A program made the translations under genes and the position numbers. The notes below the pieces were generated by a model. It searched no databases. It saw only the letters and a program-made list of their open reading frames with translations, and was not told the origin of the DNA. A stretch of 64,000 bases of DNA, taken from contig NZ_CP114413.1 in assembly GCF_027270315.1 (NCBI RefSeq), positions 2,542,001 through 2,606,000 of the forward strand, read 5' to 3'. This DNA is from Streptomyces cinnabarinus. Its GTDB lineage: Bacteria > Actinomycetota > Actinomycetes > Streptomycetales > Streptomycetaceae. Positions 16,950 to 25,295 of the stretch are shown here, piece by piece (position 1 is the stretch's first letter; every line of letters begins with the position of its first letter).

Positions 16950-16955
16950 TACGAT
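16950..16955 (+). promoter_or_regulatory. -10 element for a leaderless DUF4126 transcript
   Basis: TACGAT ends 7 nt before the GTG at 16963, the spacing typical of leaderless Streptomyces messages. No clear -35 is seen. Confidence 0.5.
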
Positions 16956-16962
16956 CGCGTCC

Positions 16963-17580
16963 GTGTCCGTACTCCCCCTGGTGTTCACGAGCGGCTGGGC
17001 CAGCGGCATCAACGCCTACGCGGTGGTGCTCCTGCTCGGTGTCTTCGGCGCGACGGGACTGAGCGACGAGGTCCCCGAGACGCTCCAGCGCCCCGAGGTG
17101 CTGATCGTCGCGGGCGTGCTGTTCCTGTGCGAGGCCGTCGCCGACAAGATCCCCTACGTCGACTCGGCGTGGGACTCGGTGCACACCGTGATCCGGCCGG
17201 TCGCCGGCGCCTGGGTGGGCGCGCTGCTCGCGGGGCAGAGCGGCTCGCTGTCGGACATGGCCGCGGGCCTGGTCGGCGGCTCCTCCGCGCTCGCCAGCCA
17301 CGTGGTCAAGGCCGGGACGCGCATGGCGGTCAACACCTCCCCGGAGCCCTTCAGCAACGTGATCGTGAGCCTGGCCGAGGACCTCGGGGTCGCCGGGATC
17401 GTCACGTTCGCGATATTCAACCCCGAGGCGGCCGCGATCATCGCCGGAGTGCTCCTGCTCGCCGGTCTCACGGTGCTGTACTTCCTGGTCTCCCGCATCC
17501 GGCGGTTCCTGCGGCGCCGGGCCCAGCGGCGGGAGGAGCGGCGGCCGGCACGGGAGCCGGACCTGCCGCCGCCGCGATGA
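16963..17580 (+). CDS. DUF4126 integral membrane protein
   Basis: The protein (205 aa) starts LPLVFTSGWASGINAYAVVLLLGVFG and carries about four to five hydrophobic segments, the KIPYVDSAWDSVHTVIRPVAGAWVGALL pattern of DUF4126, and a strongly basic C-terminal tail (RRRAQRREERR). No function is established for the family. The GTG at 16963 was chosen because a -10 element sits 7 nt upstream; in-frame GTGs at 16915 and 16921 are alternatives. A candidate MacR site lies upstream. Confidence 0.85.
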   Translation: MSVLPLVFTSGWASGINAYAVVLLLGVFGATGLSDEVPETLQRPEVLIVAGVLFLCEAVADKIPYVDSAWDSVHTVIRPVAGAWVGALLAGQSGSLSDMAAGLVGGSSALASHVVKAGTRMAVNTSPEPFSNVIVSLAEDLGVAGIVTFAIFNPEAAAIIAGVLLLAGLTVLYFLVSRIRRFLRRRAQRREERRPAREPDLPPPR

Positions 17581-17610
17581 CTGTCAGTGGTGGCGGATAA
17601 AGTCCCTGGC

Positions 17611-19122
17611 ATGGCACGGATTGCGGTGATCGGCGCCGGGGCGGGCGCGCTGGCGGCCGCCGCCCGGCTGGCCGTCGCGGGCCACCGGGTGGCGGTGTAC
17701 GAGCGTACGGAGACGTACGGCGGTGCGGTGCGCCGCCTGGAGCGGGACGGCTTCGCCTTCGACACCGGTCCCGGTCTGCTGACGCTGCCCGCGGTCTGGC
17801 GCGATCTGTTCCTCAAGACCGGCAAGGAGCCGCTGGAGGACTGTGTCGAGCTGGTCCAGGTCGACCCCTCGGCACGGCATGTGTTCGCGGACGGCACCGA
17901 GGTCGCGCTGCCCGACGCCTCCCGCGCGGGGGTCGTCGCCGCCCTGGACGAGGCGCTCGGCGCGGGCGCGGGCGCGCGCTGGGGCGACTTCCTGGTCCGG
18001 GCCCGGGAGGCCTGGGACCGCAGCCGCCGGCCGCTCCTGGAGGAGCCGCTGTGGCCCAACTGGGACGTGCTGGCCGGGCGCGAGCCCTATCCGGCGGTCC
18101 CGCACAAGCGCCTGCTGCGCACCCGCCGCGCCGCCACGCTCGCCGAGGTCGGCGCCTGGGAGCTGCGTGACCCCCGGCTGACCGCGCTGCTGGAGAGCCA
18201 CGCGCTCGCGTACGGCCTGGATCCCGAGGCGGCTCCGGCGAACGCGGCCGTGCTGCCGTACATGGAGCACGCCTTCGGCACCTGGTATGTCCGCGGTGGC
18301 CTGCGGGAGTTGGCGCGCGCGGTGTACGAGCGGTGCCTGGCCCGCAAGGTCGAGTTCCACTTCGGCGCCGAGGTGACCGGGGTGCTGGAGAACGACGGCC
18401 GGGCGGCGGGTGTGGAGCTGGCCGACGGCAGTGTCGCGGAGGCGGACCTGGTGGTCGGCTCCGGGCCGTGGCGGCTGGGCGGACTCACGCACGGCCGCGA
18501 GCTGTACGGCGCTGCGGATGTGAGACCCCGGCCCGAGCCGCTGACCCCCGGCCGGGTCGTGGTCTGTCTGGCGCTGCGCGGTGCGCGCGCGGCGGGGGCC
18601 GCGCACCGGACGGTGGTGCACACCCCGGACCGGCGGGCCGAACTGGACGCCTTCCGGCGCGCCGAGCCGGCCGCGCTGCCGACGGTCCGGGTGGACCGGC
18701 CGGACGATCCCGCGCTCAGGCCCGACGAGGAGCACGAGTCGGTGGTGCTCACGGCGACGGCGCCCCCGCACACGCCGTATGACTGGACCGCGCCCGGTGC
18801 CGCCGGCTCCTTCGCCGACCGCATGGTGGAGGCGGCCGAGCGGGCGGTACCGGGACTGCGTGAGCGGACGCTGTGGCGCGAGGTCCGTACCCCGGCGCAT
18901 ACCCACGCGGAGACCGGCGCCGAGGGCGGCGGGGTGCCCGCGCCCGCGCTGGCCGCGGCTGAGGGGGCGTTCCTGTTCCCGGCCAACAGCACGCGCGTGC
19001 CGGGCCTGTTCACGGTCGGCGGCTGGTCGCACCCCGGTGGCGGCCTCGCCCACGCGGGCATGTCGGGCGCGCTGGTCGCCGGACTGATCGTGGAGGGACC
19101 CGGCTTCCAGGGCTCTCAGTGA
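17611..19122 (+). CDS. Phytoene-desaturase-like FAD-dependent oxidoreductase
   Basis: The protein (503 aa) opens with a dinucleotide-binding fold, IAVIGAGAGALAAAARLAVAGHRVAVYER, and the YGGAVRRL segment of the CrtI/amine-oxidase group. It ends with the second FAD-contacting region FTVGGWSHPGGGLAHAGMSG. It resembles carotenoid desaturases and isomerases, but no other carotenoid genes are nearby, so the substrate is open. TAAAGT (17598-17603) ends 7 nt before the ATG, suggesting a leaderless transcript. An upstream in-frame GTG (17587) would overlap that element and was not used. Confidence 0.85.
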   Translation: MARIAVIGAGAGALAAAARLAVAGHRVAVYERTETYGGAVRRLERDGFAFDTGPGLLTLPAVWRDLFLKTGKEPLEDCVELVQVDPSARHVFADGTEVALPDASRAGVVAALDEALGAGAGARWGDFLVRAREAWDRSRRPLLEEPLWPNWDVLAGREPYPAVPHKRLLRTRRAATLAEVGAWELRDPRLTALLESHALAYGLDPEAAPANAAVLPYMEHAFGTWYVRGGLRELARAVYERCLARKVEFHFGAEVTGVLENDGRAAGVELADGSVAEADLVVGSGPWRLGGLTHGRELYGAADVRPRPEPLTPGRVVVCLALRGARAAGAAHRTVVHTPDRRAELDAFRRAEPAALPTVRVDRPDDPALRPDEEHESVVLTATAPPHTPYDWTAPGAAGSFADRMVEAAERAVPGLRERTLWREVRTPAHTHAETGAEGGGVPAPALAAAEGAFLFPANSTRVPGLFTVGGWSHPGGGLAHAGMSGALVAGLIVEGPGFQGSQ

Positions 19123-19174
19123 GGTAGCGGCTCGGTGCGGAAGAAGCTCTCAGCGCGGAGGCGCGAAAGATCGC

Positions 19175-20131
19175 TCAGAAGCGGTACTGCTCGTCATACC
19201 CGCCACCCTGCTGCCCCTGGCCGCCCTGGTACGGATACTGCTGCTGCTCCGGCGGGAGTTCACCGCCGTAGGCGTCATCGGTGCTGCGCTGCTGCGGGAC
19301 CCACACCCCGCCGGCCGGGGTGGACTCGCCGGTGTAGGTGCCGGTGACGTACTGGTCCTGGGCGTAGCCCTGCTGGCCGTACTGCTGGCCATAGCCGGCG
19401 TCGTACGAGCCGCCGCCGTAGGTCTGGGTGCCGATGTACGGGTCCGAGTAGGCGGCGTACTGCTGCTGGCCGGTGGTGTCGTAGCCGTACTGCTGCTGGT
19501 CGTAGCCGGTGTAGCCGTCGTAGCCGTAGCCCTGGTCCGTGCCCTGGGAGGCCGTGGCGTACTGGTCCTGGGCCTGCGCCGCGCCCGCATAGGAGGGGTC
19601 GGGGTTGGAGCCGTAGATGCCGTAGGAGCCGGTGTCGTCCGGCATCGGCTGCGGCTCGTAGACCGCGCTGCTCTCGGCGGCCGAGGGCCCGCCCGCGCGG
19701 GAGGGCGCGAAGACGTCGTCGCGGTCGTAGGCGTCGTCCGGACCGTAGCCCGCGCTGTCGCCGCGATAGGGGCCGTCGTCGCCATAGGGACCCTGGCCGT
19801 CCTCGAGGTCGGAGACCTCCAGGGTCGGCTCCTGGCGGCCCTCCTCGTCGCGGCGGCGCTTGCTGCCGCCGAGCGCGGGGGCGTTCACCGCCCAGCCCTC
19901 GGCGAAGCCGCGGCGGAACGAGAGGGTGACGTAGGTCTGGCCGATCGCGAAGGCGGCCGCGCCGACACCGATGACGATCACGGAGGGCATCAGCACCCCG
20001 AGCACGACGCCCAGGAAGCCGCCGAAGGCGAGCAGCCGCCAGCGCAGGCGTGCCTTGTACTGCAGCAGCACCTCACCCAGCAGCCACAGCGCGACGATGC
20101 CGAACGCGATGTAGAGGACCGTCCAGCCCAT
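19175..20131 (-). CDS. Membrane protein with long Tyr/Gln/Gly-rich tail
   Basis: The first 75 residues of this 318-aa protein hold two to three transmembrane segments (LYIAFGIVALWLLGEVLL and LLAFGGFLGVVLGVLMPSVI). The rest is low-complexity sequence: an acidic Asp/Tyr/Gly stretch and then many YG, QQ and YGQQ units. Such prion-like tails are candidates for intrinsically disordered, self-associating regions. I do not recognise a named family. The ATG at 20131 follows GAGAGGGG. It lies 56 bp downstream of metF on the same strand and may share its transcript. Confidence 0.8.
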   Translation of the reverse strand: MGWTVLYIAFGIVALWLLGEVLLQYKARLRWRLLAFGGFLGVVLGVLMPSVIVIGVGAAAFAIGQTYVTLSFRRGFAEGWAVNAPALGGSKRRRDEEGRQEPTLEVSDLEDGQGPYGDDGPYRGDSAGYGPDDAYDRDDVFAPSRAGGPSAAESSAVYEPQPMPDDTGSYGIYGSNPDPSYAGAAQAQDQYATASQGTDQGYGYDGYTGYDQQQYGYDTTGQQQYAAYSDPYIGTQTYGGGSYDAGYGQQYGQQGYAQDQYVTGTYTGESTPAGGVWVPQQRSTDDAYGGELPPEQQQYPYQGGQGQQGGGYDEQYRF

Positions 20132-20187
20132 GTACGCCCCTCTCCCAGTGGCCGTTACGCAGTGTGTCGTACAGCGGTGCGGCCGGT

Positions 20188-21111
20188 CTAGGCCTGCGGG
20201 GGATGGTGCAGGCCCAGGTTCTCGTAGATCTCCAGTGTCGCCGTGGAGTTGTTGAGCGTGATGAAGTGCAGACCGGGCACTCCCTCGGCAAGCAGCCGCG
20301 CGCAGAACTCCGTGGCGAATTCGATGCCAATGGAGCGTACAGCGGCCGGATCGTCTTTCGCTGTGAGGATCCGCTCTTTCAGGGCCGCCGGGAAGGCCGC
20401 GTTGGTGAGGGAGGGGATGCGCTCCAGGGTCTTCACACTGGCGATCGGCATGATCTCGGGGATGATCGGGGTCTCGCAGCCGGCCGCCGCGACCCGGTCG
20501 CGCAGCCGCAGGTAGTCCTCCGGCTGGAAGAACATCTGGGTGATCGCGTAGTCCGCGCCGGCCCGGCACTTGTCGACGAAGTGCCGGACGTCCATGTCCC
20601 AGTCGGCGGAGCGCGGGTGCATCGCGGGGAAGGCCGCGACGCCCACGCAGAAGTCGCCCGAGTTCTTGATCAGCTCGACGAGATCGGCGGCGTAGGCGAG
20701 GCCGCGGGGGTGCGGCACCCAGTCGCCCATCGGGTCGCCGGGCGGGTCGCCGCGCAGCGCCAGCATGTTGCGGATCCCCGCGTCCGCGTACTGGCCGATG
20801 ATGTTGCGCAGGTCGGCCACCGAGTGGTCGACGGCGGTGAGGTGGGCGATCGGGGTGAGCGTGGTGTCGGAGGCGATGGCCTCGGTCGCCTTGACCGTGC
20901 CGGCCCGGGTGGTGCCGCCCGCGCCGTAGGTCACGGAGACGAAGTCGGGCGCCACGGCCTCGACCCGGCGCAGCGCGTTCCACAGGTTCCGCTCGCCCTT
21001 CGGGGTCTTCGGGGCGTAGAACTCGAAGGAGTACGTCGTCTTTCCGGTCGCGAGCATCTCGCGCACGGTACGAGCGTGGTCCGACCTGGTGGATGCGGTG
21101 CCGAGGGCCAT
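20188..21111 (-). CDS. metF: 5,10-methylenetetrahydrofolate reductase
   Basis: The protein (307 aa) reduces methylene-THF to methyl-THF for methionine synthesis, using a flavin. Family landmarks are present: SFEFYAPKTPKGERNLW with the catalytic Glu, FVSVTYGAGGT, HLTAVDHS, LALRGDPP and the FFQPEDYLRLRDR segment. Length fits MetF. TAACCT lies 6 nt upstream of the ATG, with TTGGGG 17 bp further up, so the message is probably leaderless. No S-adenosylmethionine or cobalamin riboswitch is visible upstream. Confidence 0.96.
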   Translation of the reverse strand: MALGTASTRSDHARTVREMLATGKTTYSFEFYAPKTPKGERNLWNALRRVEAVAPDFVSVTYGAGGTTRAGTVKATEAIASDTTLTPIAHLTAVDHSVADLRNIIGQYADAGIRNMLALRGDPPGDPMGDWVPHPRGLAYAADLVELIKNSGDFCVGVAAFPAMHPRSADWDMDVRHFVDKCRAGADYAITQMFFQPEDYLRLRDRVAAAGCETPIIPEIMPIASVKTLERIPSLTNAAFPAALKERILTAKDDPAAVRSIGIEFATEFCARLLAEGVPGLHFITLNNSTATLEIYENLGLHHPPQA

Positions 21112-21140
21112 ACCCGCAGGTTAGCCAGGGGGCGTCGGTC
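21112..21140 (-). promoter_or_regulatory. Likely promoter of metF
   Basis: On the minus strand TTGGGG and TAACCT are separated by 17 bp, and the -10 ends 6 nt before the metF ATG. Confidence 0.45.
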
Positions 21141-21203
21141 CCCCAACCGGATGCCTGACATTTGCCCGATTTGTCGGATTGTTGTCCAGTCCGTGGACAA
21201 AAG

Positions 21204-21221
21204 GCGGCCCTGAGGCGCCGC
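21204..21221 (-). terminator. Weak hairpin overlapping the thiE stop
   Basis: GCGGC and GCCGC pair around a short loop, followed on the minus strand by CTTTTG. The stem is only 5 bp, so this is tentative. Confidence 0.35.
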
Positions 21222-21868
21222 TACACCTGCCGCAGCCGCTTCGCGAACTCCGCCGCCGCGGCGCCCGGGTCGTCCGCCTCGGTGATCGCCCGGACGACCA
21301 CGACCCGGCGGGCGCCCGCTTCGAGCACCTCGTCGAGGTTGCCGAGGTCGATGCCGCCGATGGCGAACCAGGGGCGGTCCGTGCCGAGGGCGGCGGTGTG
21401 CCGGACCAGGTCGAGCCCGGGGGCGTACCGGCCGGGCTTGGTCGGGGTGGGCCAGCAGGGGCCGGTGCAGAAGTAGTCCACCCCCTCCTGGACGGCCGCC
21501 GCCTCGGCCTCCTCCGGCGCGTGCGTGGAGCGGCCGACGAGGACGTCGTCGCCGAGGATCGCCCGCGCGGCCGGGACCGGAAGGTCTCCCTGGCCGAGGT
21601 GGAGCACCTCGGCGCCCGCGGCGTGGGCGACGTCCGCCCGGTCGTTGACCGCGAGCAGCTTGCCGTGCCGCGCGCAGGCCTCGGCGAAAACGGCCAGGTG
21701 CTCCAGCTCCTCGGCCGCCTCCATGCCCTTGTCGCGCAACTGCACGATGTCGACGCCGCCCGCCAGGGCCGCGTCCAGGAACTCCGCCAGGTCGCCCTGG
21801 CGCCTGCGGGCGTCCGTGCAGAGGTAGAGCCGGGCGTCGGCGAGCCGGGCGCGTGCGGTGTCGGGCAT
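21221..21868 (-). CDS. thiE: Thiamine-phosphate synthase
   Basis: The protein (215 aa) joins the hydroxymethylpyrimidine and thiazole phosphates to form thiamine phosphate. The TIM-barrel motifs are clear: GGVDIVQLRDKG near residue 38, LLAVNDRADVAHAAGAEVLHLGQGDLP, VGRSTHAPEEA, DYFCTGPCWPTPTKPG and WFAIGGID. The ATG at 21868 has GGGGGAA 6 nt upstream. Unlike thiO-thiS-thiG nearby, it has no TPP riboswitch; it is preceded by a hairpin terminator of the upstream gene. Confidence 0.95.
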   Translation of the reverse strand: MPDTARARLADARLYLCTDARRRQGDLAEFLDAALAGGVDIVQLRDKGMEAAEELEHLAVFAEACARHGKLLAVNDRADVAHAAGAEVLHLGQGDLPVPAARAILGDDVLVGRSTHAPEEAEAAAVQEGVDYFCTGPCWPTPTKPGRYAPGLDLVRHTAALGTDRPWFAIGGIDLGNLDEVLEAGARRVVVVRAITEADDPGAAAAEFAKRLRQV

Positions 21869-21889
21869 ACGTGTTCCCCCGTGGTCGGT

Positions 21890-21926
21890 GGTGTACGGGC
21901 CGCGGGCGCGCCGGGGCCCGTACACC
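21890..21926 (-). terminator. Hairpin between the Rv2175c-like gene and thiE
   Basis: A perfect 12-bp stem (GGTGTACGGGCC with its complement) encloses a 13-nt loop. It follows the stop of the gene at 21943 and precedes thiE. Confidence 0.65.
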
Positions 21927-21942
21927 GGGACTTTCTCTCGGA

Positions 21943-22308
21943 TCAGACGGCGAGCGCCTGGGCGCGGCGCTTCACCTCCGTGCCGCGATTCTCGCTCAGG
22001 GCCTGGGCCGGGGTGCCGGGCAGGCTCTCGTCCGGGGTGAAGAGCCACTCCAGCATCTCTTCGTCGGTGAAGCCGTCGTCCCGCAGCAGCGTCAGGGTCC
22101 CGGACAGGCCCTTGACGACCTTGTCTCCGTCGATGAAGTCGGCGGGGACGTGCAGCGCGCGGTTCTCACCACGGCGTACGGCGATGAGCTGGCCTTCCTT
22201 GACCAGCTGCCGCACACGTGTCACCTCGACGCCGAGCTGCTCGGCGATGTCGGGGAGGGTGAGCCAGGCGGGGACGAGAGCATCGATCTTTGCGTCAATC
22301 TCGGTCAC
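21943..22308 (-). CDS. Rv2175c-family DNA-binding protein
   Basis: The protein (121 aa from GTG 22308) has an N-terminal winged helix-turn-helix (AWLTLPDIAEQLGVEVTRVRQLVKEGQLIAV, about residues 14-44). A C-terminal helical domain follows, with DDGFTDEEMLEWLFTPDESLPGTPAQAL. This matches the actinobacterial Rv2175c family, whose mycobacterial member is a substrate of a Ser/Thr kinase. The PASTA kinase at 26433 could play that role here, which is only inference. An ATG at 22332 would add eight residues; a -10-like CAGGCT 7 nt before GTG 22308 favours the shorter form. Confidence 0.85.
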   Translation of the reverse strand: MTEIDAKIDALVPAWLTLPDIAEQLGVEVTRVRQLVKEGQLIAVRRGENRALHVPADFIDGDKVVKGLSGTLTLLRDDGFTDEEMLEWLFTPDESLPGTPAQALSENRGTEVKRRAQALAV

Positions 22309-22375
22309 GACGACAAGCCTGCCATCCCGCACTGACAGGAGGAAGTCAGACCGGTCCGACCAGGCACGACGAGCG

Positions 22376-23593
22376 TCAGACCACGGCCGCCTTCAGCGGC
22401 CTCGCCGGGTCCGTCAGCAGCACCTCGTCCATCCGCGCCCCGGCCTCGATCAGCCGCCGTCCCTGGGCCAGGTCCCGGGGTCTGCCCACCGCCAGCAGGG
22501 CGATCAGACGGCCCTCGCGCAGCCAGCAGACCGTCCAGGCGGGGCCGGTGGGGTCGCCGCGCCACAGGGTGCGGTCGGCCGAGGTGTGGTGGCCCGCGTA
22601 CTGGACGAAGCGGCCGAACTGCTCGGACCAGAAATACGGCACCGGGTCGTAGACCACGAGCGCCTCGCCCATGATGTCGGCGGCGACCGTGCGGGGACCC
22701 TGGAGGGCGTTGTCCCAGTGGTGGACCAGGAGACGCTCGCCGTACCGGCCCGACGGGAAGGAGGCGCAGTCGCCCACCGCGTACACGTCCGGCACGGAGG
22801 TGCGCAGCCGCTCGTCGGCCACCACCTCGCCCTGCGCGCCCAGCTCGATCCCGGAGCCCGCCAGCCAGCCGGTGGCGGGACGGGCACCGATGCCGACCAC
22901 GACGGCGCCCGCGGGCAGCGTCGAGCCGTCGTCGAGGACGACCGCGCCGGGCTCGACGCGCGCCACGCGCGCGTGGGTGCGCAGTTCGGCCCCGCTGTCG
23001 GCGTACCAGGCGGCCATCGGCGCGGCCACCTCGGCGGGCAGCGCGCCCGCGAGCGGCCGGTCCGCGGCCTCCACGACCGTCACCGAGCAGCCCGCCTCGC
23101 GCGCGGCGGTGGCGAACTCGGCGCCGATCCAGCCCGCCCCGACCACCACGATGTCGTGCTGCCGGGCGAGCACGGGCCGCAGCCGCTCGGCGTCGTCCAG
23201 GGTGCGCAGCAGATGCACCCCGGGCACGCCCTCGGCGCCCGGCAGCCGAATCGGTTCGGCACCGGTGGCCAGGACCAGCACGTCGTACCCGACGGGCCCC
23301 TCGGCGGTGTCCAGCTCATGGTCGGCGGGGCGCACGCCCAGCACCTCGCGGCCCAGGCTCAGGTCGATGCCGAGCGCCTCGAAGTCCACGTCGAAGGCGG
23401 AGCCCTCGGCCTTGCCGAGCAGGACGGCCTTGGACAGCGGGGGCCGGTCGTAGGGCTGATGGGGCTCGGCGCCGATCAGGGTGACCGTGCCGGTGAAGCC
23501 CTGTTCCCGCAGGGCGACCGCGGTCTGCACGCCGGCCATGCCCGCGCCGACCACCACCACCCGCCGCTGTGCCGTCGTCGTCTGCTCGCTCAC
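22376..23593 (-). CDS. NAD(P)/FAD-dependent ferredoxin-reductase-type oxidoreductase
   Basis: The protein (405 aa) is a two-dinucleotide-fold flavoprotein of the ferredoxin/rubredoxin reductase group. It has the FAD fold VVVVGAGMAGVQTAVALREQG (about residues 11-31), the PYDRPPLSKA signature, the NAD(P) fold IVVVGAGWIGAEFATAAREAG (about 145-165) and the second FAD motif VYAVGDCASF. No ferredoxin or P450 gene is adjacent, so its electron partner is not known. The GTG at 23593 was chosen. A 17-bp palindrome (23610-23626) lies just upstream and probably serves regulation. Confidence 0.92.
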   Translation of the reverse strand: MSEQTTTAQRRVVVVGAGMAGVQTAVALREQGFTGTVTLIGAEPHQPYDRPPLSKAVLLGKAEGSAFDVDFEALGIDLSLGREVLGVRPADHELDTAEGPVGYDVLVLATGAEPIRLPGAEGVPGVHLLRTLDDAERLRPVLARQHDIVVVGAGWIGAEFATAAREAGCSVTVVEAADRPLAGALPAEVAAPMAAWYADSGAELRTHARVARVEPGAVVLDDGSTLPAGAVVVGIGARPATGWLAGSGIELGAQGEVVADERLRTSVPDVYAVGDCASFPSGRYGERLLVHHWDNALQGPRTVAADIMGEALVVYDPVPYFWSEQFGRFVQYAGHHTSADRTLWRGDPTGPAWTVCWLREGRLIALLAVGRPRDLAQGRRLIEAGARMDEVLLTDPARPLKAAVV

Positions 23594-23609
23594 CTGATCA
23601 CCATAGACA

Positions 23610-23626
23610 ACTGACAATTTGTCAGT
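23610..23626. promoter_or_regulatory. 17-bp perfect palindrome before the reductase gene
   Basis: ACTGACAA and TTGTCAGT flank a single T. It sits 17-33 bp upstream of the reductase start at 23593 and touches the stop codon of the gene at 23626. It has the form of a MarR- or TetR-type operator. Confidence 0.6.
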
Positions 23627-23976
23627 CAGCCGTCGTGCCGCGTGACCTGCTCCACAACACTGGTCCCGCGACCGGGTTGCGACTCCCACTCCCAGGTCTC
23701 CTCCAGCCGCACCCGCCCGTCGGGCAGCTCCACGACCGTCGACACACAGTGCCCGGACGAGGTGGTCCCGTCCCGCTTGAGCTGCACGTACCGGAAGTCC
23801 AGCCGGTCGCCCTCCCGGGTACCCACCAGATGCCCGCGTACGACATCGCCGCCCGCGTACTCGGCCCAGATCTCACCGTCCTTCTCGTGGTAGGCGAACC
23901 GGGTCCGGGTGCCCACCTGACCTGGGGCCTGGTCGGCGACAGGGGCGAGGACGAGGCCGTCGAGCGAGCGGGGCAT
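23626..23976 (-). CDS. Conserved hypothetical protein (small beta-rich)
   Basis: This 116-aa protein looks like a small beta-barrel or sandwich (TRTRFAYHEKDGEIWAEYAGGDVVRGHLVGTREGDRLDFRYVQLK, then VRLEETWEWES). It recurs in Streptomyces as an unnamed protein; I know no function. The ATG at 23976 has GGGAG 8 nt upstream. It is divergent from the thiO riboswitch promoter and lies just upstream of the reductase gene, separated from it by the palindrome. Confidence 0.75.
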   Translation of the reverse strand: MPRSLDGLVLAPVADQAPGQVGTRTRFAYHEKDGEIWAEYAGGDVVRGHLVGTREGDRLDFRYVQLKRDGTTSSGHCVSTVVELPDGRVRLEETWEWESQPGRGTSVVEQVTRHDG

Positions 23977-24013
23977 GGGACGAGGCTCCCTACAGTGGCG
24001 TGGAACGAGCGGC

Positions 24014-24019
24014 TAGGGT
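24014..24019 (+). promoter_or_regulatory. -10 element of the thiO-thiS-thiG transcript
   Basis: TAGGGT matches the Streptomyces -10 consensus and lies about 14 nt before the riboswitch. The -35 region is not obvious. Confidence 0.5.
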
Positions 24020-24032
24020 GGCCAACGTACAA

Positions 24033-24124
24033 GCACTCGCGGGAGCCCGGACGCACCGGGCTGAGAGGGAGGCTGGCGGCCTCCGACCGTACGAACCTGA
24101 TCCGGGTCATGCCGGCGAAGGGAG
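24033..24124 (+). ncRNA. TPP riboswitch (THI element)
   Basis: The conserved parts are all present in order: a P1/P2 region with CGGGAGCCCGG, the CTGAGA box at 24061-24066, a variable hairpin (GGAGGCTGGCGGCCTCC), GACCGT, GAACCTGATCCGGGT and the closing ATGCCGGCGAAGGGAG. It lies in the leader of thiO. In GC-rich actinobacteria TPP binding usually hides the ribosome site, which here begins at the 3' end of the element. Confidence 0.95.
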
Positions 24125-24137
24125 GGGCTGGACGCCC

Positions 24138-25295
24138 ATGTCGCCTACGCGTTCGTCAGACGTCCTCGTCCTCGGGGGCGGAATCATCGGCCTGGTCACG
24201 GCGTGGCGGGCCGCACAACGCGGGTTCGCCACGGCCGTGGTGGACCCCGAGCCGGGCGGCGGCGCCGCCCAGGTGGCGGCCGGCATGCTGGCCGCCGTCA
24301 CCGAACTGCACTACGGCGAGCAGACCCTGCTCGGCCTGAACCTGGCCTCGGCCCGCCGCTATCCCGACTTCGCGGCCGAGCTCACCGATCTCACCGGCCA
24401 GGACCTCGGTTACCGGCAGTGCGGCACGCTCGCCGTCGCGCTGGACGCCGACGACCGTGCGCATCTGCGGGAACTGCACGCGCTGCAACGGGAGTCGGGC
24501 CTCGACTCCGAGTGGCTGTCCGGGCGGGACTGCCGGCGCCTGGAGCCGATGCTGGCGCCCGGGGTGCGCGGCGGGCTCCGGGTGGACGGCGACCACCAGA
24601 TCGACCCGCGGCGCCTGGCACGGGCCCTGGTGACCGCCTGCGAGCGGGCGGGCGTGGTCTTCCACCGGGTGTGGGCCGCCGGGCTGTCCGTGGTCCGGGG
24701 GCGCGCCGCGGGCTGTGTCACCGAGGACGGCGCCGTGCTCGGCGCGGACCAGGTGGTCCTCGCGGCCGGCAGCCTCAGCGGACGGCTGACCGGCATCCCG
24801 GCGGACGCGCTGCCTCCGGTACGGCCCGTGAAGGGGCAGGTGCTGCGGCTGACCGTGCCGCGCCGGCACGCGCCCTTCCTGAGCCGGACCGTCCGCGCGG
24901 TGGTGCGCGGCAGCCAGGTCTACCTGGTGCCCCGCGAGAACGGCGAGCTGGTAGTCGGCGCGACCAGCGAGGAGCTGGGCTGGGACACCACGGTGACCGC
25001 GGGCGGCGTGTACGAGCTGCTGCGCGACGCGCACGAGCTGGTGCCCGGCATCACCGAGCTGCCGCTCACGGAGACCCGCGCGGGGCTGCGCCCCGGGTCC
25101 CCGGACAACGCACCCCTGTTGGGCCCGACCGAGCTCGACGGCCTGCTGCTGGCCACCGGGCACTACCGCAACGGCGTGCTGCTCACCCCGGTCACCGGTG
25201 ACGCCCTCGCGCACGCCCTGGCCACCGGTGAGCTCATCGACGAGGCCCGCCCGTTCAGCCCGAAGCGGTTCGCACTCCTGGAGCAGCCCGTATGA
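24138..25295 (+). CDS. thiO: Glycine oxidase ThiO
   Basis: The protein (385 aa) is an FAD enzyme that oxidises glycine to dehydroglycine for the thiazole ring of thiamine. It has the N-terminal fold DVLVLGGGIIGLVTAWRAAQRG, the DAO-type segments AAQVAAGMLA and HQIDPRRL, RPVKGQVLRL, and a C-terminal ETRAGLRPGSPDNAPLLGPT followed by the ATGHYRNGVLLTP motif. Translation is under the TPP riboswitch directly upstream. Its stop overlaps the thiS start (ATGA). Confidence 0.95.
   Translation: MSPTRSSDVLVLGGGIIGLVTAWRAAQRGFATAVVDPEPGGGAAQVAAGMLAAVTELHYGEQTLLGLNLASARRYPDFAAELTDLTGQDLGYRQCGTLAVALDADDRAHLRELHALQRESGLDSEWLSGRDCRRLEPMLAPGVRGGLRVDGDHQIDPRRLARALVTACERAGVVFHRVWAAGLSVVRGRAAGCVTEDGAVLGADQVVLAAGSLSGRLTGIPADALPPVRPVKGQVLRLTVPRRHAPFLSRTVRAVVRGSQVYLVPRENGELVVGATSEELGWDTTVTAGGVYELLRDAHELVPGITELPLTETRAGLRPGSPDNAPLLGPTELDGLLLATGHYRNGVLLTPVTGDALAHALATGELIDEARPFSPKRFALLEQPV

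Noticed and set aside
21112..21220. A cobalamin or SAM riboswitch before metF
   Set aside because: No space or conserved boxes; the -10 lies 6 nt before the ATG.
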